Shown here one piece after another: positions 32,321-40,327 of a stretch of DNA of 64,000 nucleotides (positions within the stretch are counted from its first letter, which is position 1; every line of letters starts with the position of its first letter). Below the pieces are notes generated by a model. The model was not told the origin of the DNA. It saw only the letters and a program-made list of their open reading frames with translations, and did no database searches. The stretch is taken from NCBI GenBank assembly GCA_964276235.1, contig CAXYEK010000001.1, forward strand, positions 558,001-622,000, written 5' to 3'. Both the position numbers and the translations under genes were made by a program. This DNA is from SCGC-AAA076-P13 sp964276235. Lineage in GTDB: Bacteria > Pseudomonadota > Gammaproteobacteria > Magnimaribacterales > D2472.

Positions 32321-34675
32321 ATGAGTAGCTTAAAAAAAATATTAAAGTATTTTCTAATATTATCTGCTCTCTTGTTTGTCTTAATAGTAGGAATTTATAA
32401 TCTTGTTGTTTTAAAGCCTTCGTTTGCAATTAAATTTATTGATAAGGTATTTCTACCAGAATATTCAATACAAATAGAATCAATTGACTCAAACAATAAT
32501 TTGCTAAGCCCTAATTTTATTTTTGAAAAGATTAATATTGTAGATAATAAAAAAAATAACATTATCTCTCTTCCAAGTTTGAGAATAGGCATAAATCTAT
32601 TTCATTCACTCGCAAGCAATCGTTTAGTTCTATCTATCTTAGAAGTAGATTCTTTTGAATTAAAAGGCAGTCAATCCGATACTGAATTTAAGCCTTTTTT
32701 TCTTTTAGGAAAAAAATTAAAAATAAATAATGAAGCCCTTAAAGTATCTGCAGAATCCTATGAGATTCTTTTTTCAAAAACAGATACTAAAATTATTCTT
32801 GTTAATGGAAAAGTAAATTTAGTACCTTATAAAAAAATTGAAGTTTTTGTAAATCATTTGTCTAAAAAAATATACTATTCGAGCAAACACAAACTTAATA
32901 GCAAAAATTTAAGAGAAGCTAAACTGTTCGACTTTAGTTCATTCTCTGAATATAAAATTAATTTAAGCTTGAGCTCAAAGGGCGTATTTGACTATCAAAA
33001 CTCAAAATTAATAAGATTCAATAAGCTTCATTTTGATAAATCAAAACTTGTAAATAAATCAGGATTCATTATAGAAAATATTGAATCAAAAGTATTTTCT
33101 GATATAAATAGTTCTCTTCATGGTGTTTTTTCATCGAGTATTCCAGATCAAAAAATAAAAGGTTCACTCTCATTCAATCAAGATAAAGATTTATACGTCA
33201 GATCCAGTTTGTTTATTGATTTAACAGATATTATTTCATCAAATCAATATTTCAATGCTCAAGGTAAAGAATTATTTGAGTTTATTTATAAAGTATCAAA
33301 TGGAAAATCATCAATGCAGCTGAATACGGATTTATTAAGAACTGAGATATCTTCACCAATTGAGTATTTTAAAAAAGATAAAAAATCATCTTTGCAAACA
33401 TCCATATATATAGCTGATATGAGTAAACCATCATATGATTTAAAAAATAATCTTTTTAAAGCATTTATAGACCATAAAAATTTTGGATACTTCTCTTATG
33501 GTAAATTTTTTGATTCTGAGATTATTTTAAATTCTCATAATGATGGTTTTTATATATATTTAGATTTAGATAGAATAAATTTTGAAGATTTTATTTCTAT
33601 TCCATCCTCATCAAACGGTTCTTCCAATCTAAAACTAATTAAGGCAAGAGTAACTGAGTTTAGTTTGTTCAATAATAAGTATGAAAATCAAATTTTTAAT
33701 ATCTTTTTTGATAAAGAATTTATTAAGACTGAGATTTTAGGAAAAAATTTGAACGGGACTATTGATATGGATGCTACTAATTTTATAAAAATTAAATTAG
33801 AGAATACTAAGTTTAAAAATATAAGTTTAAAAAATAACTCAATTAGCTCTAATCTTAATAATTATAATATGAGATTTATCGGAGAAAATATTCGAATTGA
33901 TGAAGATTATTTTAATAGTATAGATTTTTATTTACTTAAAAATGAGAGTTTAACTACTTTTGACAATATAAAAGTTGTAAGTAATGGTCTGAATATTGGG
34001 CCAAACAGCTCTGATGAAAAAGCTTATATAAGTTATAACAGTGAGATTGACTTATATAAAATTAAAGGCTTATTTGAAATAGATAACTCTAAAGATAATT
34101 TTGACAATATTACTTCATATGACTTTAACTTCCTAAAAACTGATCTCAATATCCAATGGAATAATTTAACTAAAATCTTAAACTTAGAAGGGCGTTTAAA
34201 TTTCCTTGTGAAAGATCTAAGTCTTGATAGAGATTTGCCAAATTCGACATTTCTTAGGACTCTCAGCATATTAAATCTCAACGCAATAATTGAAAGTGTT
34301 AACAAAACTTCAATTTCTAATAATGCGAATGTTCTCAGAATTAACAGGGCTGAAGGAGAAATTTATGCAAGCAAGAATAGAGGCCTCATTACTTCTCCGA
34401 TTATTCTAGAAACAGATGAGGCAAGTATGAATTGGACCGGCGAAGTTCTAAAAAACCTTAATGGTGAAATGCAAGACCTCAATTTAGATTTAGCTATGAG
34501 ATTAAAAATTTCTGAAAATATTCCTTGGTATGCTGCAATTCTTGGTGGCATACCAGCATTAGCAAGTGGCATAGTTTTAGAAAATATCTTTGAAGATACT
34601 TTGGATAATGTTTCTACTTTAAATTTTGATGTATATGGGACAGTTGAAGAGCCAAAGTTAAAAAGACTAAATTAA
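32321..34675 (+). CDS. YhdP/AsmA-like envelope protein, short form
   Basis: A 784-residue protein with an N-terminal membrane anchor (about residues 8-28) and a long beta-rich periplasmic region. The C-terminal part (SMNWTGEVLKNLNGEMQDLN through LDFDVYGTVEEPKLKRLN) resembles the AsmA-like end of YhdP, a bridge protein that moves phospholipids to the outer membrane. Pseudomonas has yhdP near mreBCD, which supports the call. E. coli YhdP has about 1266 residues, so this one is much shorter. The N-terminal half is poorly conserved and low in complexity (Asn, Ser, Lys, Ile rich). Its end overlaps the end of mgtE by nine bases. Confidence 0.65.
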   Translation: MSSLKKILKYFLILSALLFVLIVGIYNLVVLKPSFAIKFIDKVFLPEYSIQIESIDSNNNLLSPNFIFEKINIVDNKKNNIISLPSLRIGINLFHSLASNRLVLSILEVDSFELKGSQSDTEFKPFFLLGKKLKINNEALKVSAESYEILFSKTDTKIILVNGKVNLVPYKKIEVFVNHLSKKIYYSSKHKLNSKNLREAKLFDFSSFSEYKINLSLSSKGVFDYQNSKLIRFNKLHFDKSKLVNKSGFIIENIESKVFSDINSSLHGVFSSSIPDQKIKGSLSFNQDKDLYVRSSLFIDLTDIISSNQYFNAQGKELFEFIYKVSNGKSSMQLNTDLLRTEISSPIEYFKKDKKSSLQTSIYIADMSKPSYDLKNNLFKAFIDHKNFGYFSYGKFFDSEIILNSHNDGFYIYLDLDRINFEDFISIPSSSNGSSNLKLIKARVTEFSLFNNKYENQIFNIFFDKEFIKTEILGKNLNGTIDMDATNFIKIKLENTKFKNISLKNNSISSNLNNYNMRFIGENIRIDEDYFNSIDFYLLKNESLTTFDNIKVVSNGLNIGPNSSDEKAYISYNSEIDLYKIKGLFEIDNSKDNFDNITSYDFNFLKTDLNIQWNNLTKILNLEGRLNFLVKDLSLDRDLPNSTFLRTLSILNLNAIIESVNKTSISNNANVLRINRAEGEIYASKNRGLITSPIILETDEASMNWTGEVLKNLNGEMQDLNLDLAMRLKISENIPWYAAILGGIPALASGIVLENIFEDTLDNVSTLNFDVYGTVEEPKLKRLN

Positions 34676-36007
34676 GAAAATTGTCGCAAGTCCAAGAAAC
34701 GAAAGAAAACCAACAACATCTGTCACTGTAGTAACTACAACACTCCCTGCTATAGCTGGATCCTGTTTTAAGCGCCTAAGAATAAGAGGCACAAATACTC
34801 CGGCAATGACAGAACTTATTAGATTTATAATCAATGCACATGATATGAGAACAGCTAAAACAATCTCCCCAAACCAAAAATAAGTAGCACATCCTACAAG
34901 AATCGAAAGAACAATCCCATTTAGAATAGATACCGCAAGTTCTCTTTTAAGTAACCACCTTAGATTTGATGAGTTAATTTGCTCAAGTGTCAGTCCCCTT
35001 AGAACTATAGTTAAAGTTTGAGTTGCTGCAACACCTCCCATGCTTGCAACTATAGGCATTAGAATTGCTAAATAAACTATTTGCTCAAGGACGTCTTGAA
35101 AGAGATTTATTGTCATAGATGCAATAAAAGCAGTCAAAAGATTCATACTCAGCCAAAAAACTCTACTTTTAGCAGCTCTACCTGGGGGAGCAAATGTATC
35201 CTCAGCAACACCAGCCATACCAAGGAAATTTTGATCAGCATCCTCTCTAATTACATCAACTACGTCATCGATAGTAATCCTTCCAAGGAGTTTTCCTGAT
35301 TGATCAATAACTGCTGATGAAATTAGATCATTTCTTTCAAATATTATTGCCACTTCCTTATCATCTTGTTCTACTAAAAGGGGTATAACATCAGTTTCCA
35401 TTATCTCTCTGACAGTCATTGTTGATTCACTTGTAATAATCTTACTAATAGATAATTCCCCAACATATTGATCATCTTTATTTACTACAAATATCTTATC
35501 TGTGTTTTCTGGAAGCTCTTCTTGACCTCTCAAGTAACTTATAACAACCTCAATTGAATGACTAGGCCTTACACTTATTACATCAGTATTTAAGAGCCCG
35601 CCTGCAGTATTATCAGGATATGTGAGTCCCAACTCTATCCTTTGTCGATCCCTTAATGACATTTTAGAAAGAATATAATTCATTCTCTCTTTTGGTAGAT
35701 TTTGAAGAATATCTACAATTTCATCAAGTTCTAACTCTTTAACCGCTTCAGTTAATTCCTCATTCGATATATTTGATAATAAATCTTGTTGAATTTCTTC
35801 ACCTAGATCAGCTAATACATCTCCTTCCTCATTAGTTTCAAGAAGTGAAAAAAGTAATTCTCTTTGCTTAGGAGGTGAAGATTCTAGTGCGTGGGCAATT
35901 TCAGGAGAAGACATTTTATTGAGCAATCTTTTAATCTGATTTAAAGAAAGATTAGATGAGTCATCTAATATAATTTTTAGATTATCTTTGTTATCTTCGA
36001 CGTCCAT
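34667..36007 (-). CDS. mgtE: magnesium transporter MgtE
   Basis: MgtE is a Mg2+-gated channel. The 446-residue protein has the cytosolic N domain of helical repeats (about 1-130, including LPKERMNYILSKMSLRDRQRI), a pair of CBS domains (about 135-255), the plug helix, and five C-terminal membrane helices starting near residue 285, with the pore signature PIVASMGGVAATQT and DPAIAGSVVVTTVTDVVGF. It lies 30 bases after rpoN on the same strand; its tail overlaps the convergent yhdP-like gene. Confidence 0.95.
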   Translation of the reverse strand: MDVEDNKDNLKIILDDSSNLSLNQIKRLLNKMSSPEIAHALESSPPKQRELLFSLLETNEEGDVLADLGEEIQQDLLSNISNEELTEAVKELELDEIVDILQNLPKERMNYILSKMSLRDRQRIELGLTYPDNTAGGLLNTDVISVRPSHSIEVVISYLRGQEELPENTDKIFVVNKDDQYVGELSISKIITSESTMTVREIMETDVIPLLVEQDDKEVAIIFERNDLISSAVIDQSGKLLGRITIDDVVDVIREDADQNFLGMAGVAEDTFAPPGRAAKSRVFWLSMNLLTAFIASMTINLFQDVLEQIVYLAILMPIVASMGGVAATQTLTIVLRGLTLEQINSSNLRWLLKRELAVSILNGIVLSILVGCATYFWFGEIVLAVLISCALIINLISSVIAGVFVPLILRRLKQDPAIAGSVVVTTVTDVVGFLSFLGLATIFLI

Positions 36008-36037
36008 TCATTAATTCTACATTAAAGCTAAAAGAAG

Positions 36038-37315
36038 TTATCTATTTCTCGATGAGGGAATGCTAAGTCTTTTTCTATATTTTGTTATTGTTCTTCTGGC
36101 AAGATTAAATCCTCTTTTATTAAGCTCGGTAGCTATTTTATTATCACTTTTTGGAACCTTTTCTTTTTTAATAATACTATCAATTAATTGCATTAATTGA
36201 AGAGGTGTAATGTTTCTAGTTTTTGAAACTGATGATACAAGAAGACTCTTTAAGGAGATTATCCCTTTGGGAGTATCTATATATTTTGATCTTAGTATTC
36301 TTGAAACAGTAGAGGGATGAATGCCAAGCTCTTCAGCCAGATCCTTGCTAGTAAGTGGATTAAGTTTTAATGGGTTTTCTTCAAAAAAAGATATTTGTTT
36401 CTTACAAATTAATTCACCAACACTTTCAACTGTTTCATTCCTCTTTCTTACTGATGAAAGAAGCCATTTAGCATCTTGAATTTTTTCAGATAATTTTTTA
36501 TTTGGATTTTTTTTGAGCTCGAGAGCTGTCTGACTTATTAACTTCTCATCAATTTTTATTTTAGGAAAATCTTTTTCCACAAAGTCAACTTGCAATGAGT
36601 CATATTCAAAATGTATTTTTAAATCTGGAACTACATAGCTTATTTCTTTGAAGTTAAGACCAGGACTTAAATCACATGACTTAATCTCATAAATAGCAGT
36701 ATTAATATCTAGCTCATTCTCACCTAGTTTTAATAAATCTTGTTTTATTCCTTCAATATTATCTGAAAGATTATCAAATAGTATTTTATGGCAAAGAAGC
36801 TTAGTTTGAATGGGTAAATCCCTCTTATCAATCTGTATTCTTATACATTCCTTGAAATTTCTATATCCAATACCACTAGGCTCTAAATTTTGAATAATAT
36901 TTTTTAAAACTAACTCTATACTCTCAAAATTTGAACCAAAGTTAGCAAGAGGTATAAGATCTTCTATTTCATCTACTAGTTGGCCAGATTCGTCTAAAGA
37001 ATCAATTAATATTAAGGCTATATTTTTAACTTTTGATTCAAGTTTTAAATCATTCACCTGATTAATTAATGATTCTCTTAGAGTTTCGGTAACAGCAATA
37101 TTAAAATCAAATTCGTTACTATTAAATGAGAAATCTTCATCTATAATATTTTCTGAATCTTCCATCTCAATAAATGGATTAATTTCTATCTCTTTTTCTA
37201 TTTTTTGAACCAGCTCATATCTAGATAATTGCAAAAGATCAATTGATTTTTTGAGAAGTGGAGTAATAGATACTTTTTGTTTTTGCTTGAACTCTTTTAA
37301 AAGTGATATAGCCAT
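36038..37315 (-). CDS. rpoN: RNA polymerase sigma-54 factor RpoN
   Basis: RpoN directs RNA polymerase to -24/-12 promoters that need an ATP-dependent activator. The 425-residue protein has region I (ITPLLKKSIDLLQLSRYELV), the core-binding region, a helix-turn-helix near DLAEELGIHPSTVSRILRSKY, and the RpoN box LARRTITKYRKRL near the end. Region I is more divergent than usual: the glutamine-rich activator-sensing segment is partly replaced by Lys/Ser. Length is below E. coli (477). It follows lptB by six bases as in E. coli, but hpf, ptsN and rapZ do not follow; mgtE does. Confidence 0.94.
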   Translation of the reverse strand: MAISLLKEFKQKQKVSITPLLKKSIDLLQLSRYELVQKIEKEIEINPFIEMEDSENIIDEDFSFNSNEFDFNIAVTETLRESLINQVNDLKLESKVKNIALILIDSLDESGQLVDEIEDLIPLANFGSNFESIELVLKNIIQNLEPSGIGYRNFKECIRIQIDKRDLPIQTKLLCHKILFDNLSDNIEGIKQDLLKLGENELDINTAIYEIKSCDLSPGLNFKEISYVVPDLKIHFEYDSLQVDFVEKDFPKIKIDEKLISQTALELKKNPNKKLSEKIQDAKWLLSSVRKRNETVESVGELICKKQISFFEENPLKLNPLTSKDLAEELGIHPSTVSRILRSKYIDTPKGIISLKSLLVSSVSKTRNITPLQLMQLIDSIIKKEKVPKSDNKIATELNKRGFNLARRTITKYRKRLSIPSSRNR

Positions 37316-37321
37316 AAATAC

Positions 37322-38035
37322 TTAACTATACATATTTCCTAAATACACTTTTTTTACAATATCATTATTTATTAGCTCATTTTTAGGACCTTGAGCTATT
37401 ATTGCGCCATTGTTTATAACAATAGCTTTATCGCATATTTCAAGAGCTTCTCTTACGTTATGGTCTGTAATTAAAATACCAATTTTCTTTTCTTTAAGTG
37501 AGGTTAGAACACTTTTTATCTCTTCAATTGCCATTGGGTCTATCCCAGCAAATGGTTCATCTAGTAATATTACTTTAGGCTCAGCGGCTAGTGTTCTTGC
37601 AATTTCAACTTTCCTTCTTTGACCTCCAGATAGTTGTCTTCCTTTCAAATTTAGAATATTCGATAAATTAAACTCTTCTATTGATCTTTCAACAAAATTA
37701 TCAATTTGTACCTTATCAATAAAAGAAATCTCAGCAAGCCCTAGTAAATTTTGGTAAACAGTCAAATTTTGAAATATAGATGGCTCTTGAGGTAGATACT
37801 TAATTCCCATTTTTGATCTTCTGTGCATTGGTAATCTTGAAATATCTTGCTTGTCAAAATGAATATGACCTTGATCAAGTTTAATCAAACCTGCAATTAA
37901 ATAAAATGTTGTTGTTTTTCCAGCACCATTAGGACCTAAGAGACCATTTATAGTTCCCTCTTGGATATCAAAACTAATATCATCTACAATTTTTTTCCCT
38001 TTTATAGATTTTTTTAAGTTGTGAAGTGAAAGCAT
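37322..38035 (-). CDS. lptB: LPS export ABC transporter ATPase LptB
   Basis: LptB powers extraction of LPS from the inner membrane with LptFG. The 237-residue ATPase has Walker A GPNGAGKTT near residue 35, signature LSGGQRRKVEIAR, Walker B VILLDEPFAGID and the switch His in ILITDHNVRE. Length matches E. coli (241). It lies between lptA and rpoN, the conserved gammaproteobacterial order. Confidence 0.96.
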   Translation of the reverse strand: MLSLHNLKKSIKGKKIVDDISFDIQEGTINGLLGPNGAGKTTTFYLIAGLIKLDQGHIHFDKQDISRLPMHRRSKMGIKYLPQEPSIFQNLTVYQNLLGLAEISFIDKVQIDNFVERSIEEFNLSNILNLKGRQLSGGQRRKVEIARTLAAEPKVILLDEPFAGIDPMAIEEIKSVLTSLKEKKIGILITDHNVREALEICDKAIVINNGAIIAQGPKNELINNDIVKKVYLGNMYS

Positions 38036-38043
38036 TTTAGTTC

Positions 38044-38466
38044 TTACTCATCGGATGAAATTTTTCCATTTTGCGGATTAAATATTATTACATTTGATGA
38101 AATACTTAAATTGTCATAATTCATAGTGGCATTACCAGATAGTTGAATCTTATTATTATCAAAGAAGATAATTTTTGAAGCTTGGCCAGAAAATTTTTTA
38201 TCTTTTGATTTGGAGTTAATTAAAGATGGATTCCCACTTAAAGTAATTATTTTTTTTATATTACTGTAAATAGCGCTATCCGCCTTTATTACTAATTCAC
38301 CAGTATCGATATTCACCTTTTCTTTAAAAAAAACCTCATCTGCATCTTTCATTATTTCGATTGATATAGAGTTAATAACCAGATTTTTATTTATCGTTAA
38401 CTCATTAGTAAATGCCTTTATAGAAAAAATACAAATAAAGAAAACAAGTACTTTAAATTTTAACAA
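38044..38466 (-). CDS. lptA: LPS transport periplasmic protein LptA
   Basis: A 140-residue exported protein with a signal sequence (about 1-20) and a beta-jellyroll of the OstA/LptA type, visible in TGELVIKADSAIYSNIKKIITLSGNPSLI and IQLSGNATMNYDNLSISS. LptA forms the periplasmic bridge for LPS. It begins with TTG directly after the kdsD stop codon. It is shorter than E. coli LptA (185). The neighbours lptB and kdsD support the call, but kdsC and lptC, which normally lie between kdsD and lptA, are absent. Confidence 0.85.
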   Translation of the reverse strand: MLKFKVLVFFICIFSIKAFTNELTINKNLVINSISIEIMKDADEVFFKEKVNIDTGELVIKADSAIYSNIKKIITLSGNPSLINSKSKDKKFSGQASKIIFFDNNKIQLSGNATMNYDNLSISSNVIIFNPQNGKISSDE

Positions 38467-39432
38467 TTATAAAATCCTTGCCTGAATCAAGTCATGCATA
38501 GATAGTATTCCAACATTTTTACCATTTTCCATAACTACAAGGGTAAATATTTTATTTTTTTCCATTATTTCAGCAGCATCAATAGCTAAAGTCTCAGATT
38601 TAATTGTCTTGAATTTTTTTGTCATCACTTCTTTAATCATAGTTTTATTGATATCAAGCCTTTCATTTAGACACCTTCTCAAATCACCATCAGTAAAAAT
38701 ACCAATAACCTCCGATTTATTTTTTACAAGTGTAATTCCAAGTCCCTTATCAGTAATTTCAATCAATGCTTTAGATAAAAGGGTATTAGGACTGACAATT
38801 GGAATATTCTTACCTTTGTGCATTATGTGCTGTGCTTGAGTTATTAATTTCTTACCCAATTTTCCTGCGGGATGAGAGCTAGCAAAATCATTTTTAGTAA
38901 AGCCCTTTGATTCTAATAATGCTATTGCAAGAGCGTCACCAAATGCTAAAGCGCATGTAGTAGATGACGTTGGCGCAAGATCAAGAGGGCAAGCCTCTTC
39001 ATGAGACTTAATTATAATTGGAAGATCCGATGCTTTTGAAATCGTTGATTTTTTATTACTTGTGAGAGATGCAATCTTGAAAGAAAGTCTTTTTAGAGAT
39101 GGCAGTATATTAATAATTTCATCTGTTTCACCGGAATTTGATATCAATAAAACAATATCATTTTTTTCGATCAACCCCATATCTCCATGAGCAGCTTCTG
39201 TAGGATGAATAAAGATAGATCCTGTTCCAGTGCTAGAGAGCGTTGCTGAGATTTTTTGAGCTATATGTCCAGATTTACCAACACCCATAATAATGAATTT
39301 CCCTTCATTAAATCTAATGTCATCACATAATAAATTAAAGTTCTTATCAAGTTGAGTCGACAGCCCTTTAATTGAATCAGATTCGATTTTAAAAGTTCTC
39401 TTCGCAGAGGCTATATAATTAAATTTTTTCAT
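38467..39432 (-). CDS. kdsD: arabinose-5-phosphate isomerase KdsD
   Basis: KdsD converts ribulose-5-phosphate to arabinose-5-phosphate, the first step of Kdo synthesis for LPS. The 321-residue protein has an N-terminal SIS sugar-isomerase domain (IMGVGKSGHIAQKISATLSS, HPTEAAHGDMG, LISNSGETDEI) and two C-terminal CBS domains (from about residue 205). It is followed without a gap by lptA and is divergent from mlaC across 45 bases. Confidence 0.96.
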   Translation of the reverse strand: MKKFNYIASAKRTFKIESDSIKGLSTQLDKNFNLLCDDIRFNEGKFIIMGVGKSGHIAQKISATLSSTGTGSIFIHPTEAAHGDMGLIEKNDIVLLISNSGETDEIINILPSLKRLSFKIASLTSNKKSTISKASDLPIIIKSHEEACPLDLAPTSSTTCALAFGDALAIALLESKGFTKNDFASSHPAGKLGKKLITQAQHIMHKGKNIPIVSPNTLLSKALIEITDKGLGITLVKNKSEVIGIFTDGDLRRCLNERLDINKTMIKEVMTKKFKTIKSETLAIDAAEIMEKNKIFTLVVMENGKNVGILSMHDLIQARIL

Positions 39433-39462
39433 ATATTTACTGAATTTTTATTATCTTCTAAA

Positions 39463-39471
39463 TGCTATAAT
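39463..39471 (+). promoter_or_regulatory. extended -10 promoter of mlaC
   Basis: TGCTATAAT is a perfect extended -10 element ending six bases before the mlaC ATG. Transcription would be expected to start at the A of the ATG, giving a leaderless mRNA. No clear -35 box, as is common with extended -10 promoters. Confidence 0.65.
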
Positions 39472-39477
39472 AGAACA

Positions 39478-40113
39478 ATGTTAGCCACACACAAATATTA
39501 TTTCTTCATTGTTCTTTTGTTGCTAGGTTCTCCTAAAATATTTTCTGAAGAAAATCCTCATATCTTTATAGATCAGAATGCTCAACTTATGGTTCAGGTA
39601 CTTATTGAGAATAAGAACCTATTTCTAGAAGATAGAGAAGAGTATGAAAATAAGATTAAAGAAATATTTGAACCGATGATTGATTTTAAAAGAGTTGCTG
39701 CAAGTGTAATGGGAAGAAAATACTATACAGCTTCATCAAAAAAACAAAGAGAAGATTTTATTGGAATTTTCAGAGATTCTCTTCTGGATACTTATGCAGA
39801 AACACTTGCTCAATGGGAAAATCAAGCAATAGTTACAATATTTCCTGATAATAACGAGTATAGAAGTTTAAGGAGTATCGAAGTAAAACAAATACTTAAT
39901 ACCGGTAACAGTAAATATCCAATTTCTTATAAACTAAGAAAAAATACTAATAATAATGAATGGATGATCGTTAATATTATTGTCAATGGAGTTAATCTTG
40001 GACTAACATTTAGAAATCAGTTTCAAGCTTTAGCAAATAATAATAATGGAGACATTAAAAAAACTTTAAACGGCTGGGTTTCAGATGCCGGAGATGCAGG
40101 TATAAGTGGATAA
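39478..40113 (+). CDS. mlaC: phospholipid-binding periplasmic protein MlaC
   Basis: MlaC shuttles phospholipids between the outer-membrane MlaA complex and the inner-membrane MlaFEDB transporter. The 211-residue protein has a signal sequence (about 1-22) and the MlaC/Ttg2D fold with PMIDFKRVAASVMGRKYYTA and the VNGVNLGLTFRNQF region near the end. It is followed by ibaG and murA, as in E. coli, but mlaF, mlaE and mlaD are not upstream and mlaB is not present, so only the shuttle remains here. The mRNA is predicted leaderless. It overlaps ibaG by eight bases. Confidence 0.92.
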   Translation: MLATHKYYFFIVLLLLGSPKIFSEENPHIFIDQNAQLMVQVLIENKNLFLEDREEYENKIKEIFEPMIDFKRVAASVMGRKYYTASSKKQREDFIGIFRDSLLDTYAETLAQWENQAIVTIFPDNNEYRSLRSIEVKQILNTGNSKYPISYKLRKNTNNNEWMIVNIIVNGVNLGLTFRNQFQALANNNNGDIKKTLNGWVSDAGDAGISG

Positions 40114-40324
40114 GGAAATCATAAAAGATATAATTTTAAAAGAAATACCAGGTGCATCTTGTCAATTTGAAGGCGATTCTTGTAACTTCAAATTGATAGT
40201 TTCTTCTCCAAAGTTTGAAGGCATGACTTTAATAAATCAACATAAAGCAGTCCTAGGGCCTCTTAAAGAGAAATTTGAATCTGGTGCACTGCACGCTTTA
40301 AGCCTAGAAACTAAAATAGGCTAA
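40106..40324 (+). CDS. ibaG: BolA-family protein IbaG
   Basis: A 72-residue BolA-like protein. The core SPKFEGMTLINQHKAVLGPL is the usual nucleic-acid/iron-sulfur interaction region; a Cys pair (about residues 19 and 26) lies upstream. BolA proteins pair with monothiol glutaredoxins in iron-sulfur handling. The place between mlaC and murA identifies it as IbaG rather than BolA itself. It begins with GTG inside the end of mlaC and stops three bases before murA. Confidence 0.92.
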   Translation: MDKEIIKDIILKEIPGASCQFEGDSCNFKLIVSSPKFEGMTLINQHKAVLGPLKEKFESGALHALSLETKIG

Positions 40325-40327
40325 AAA

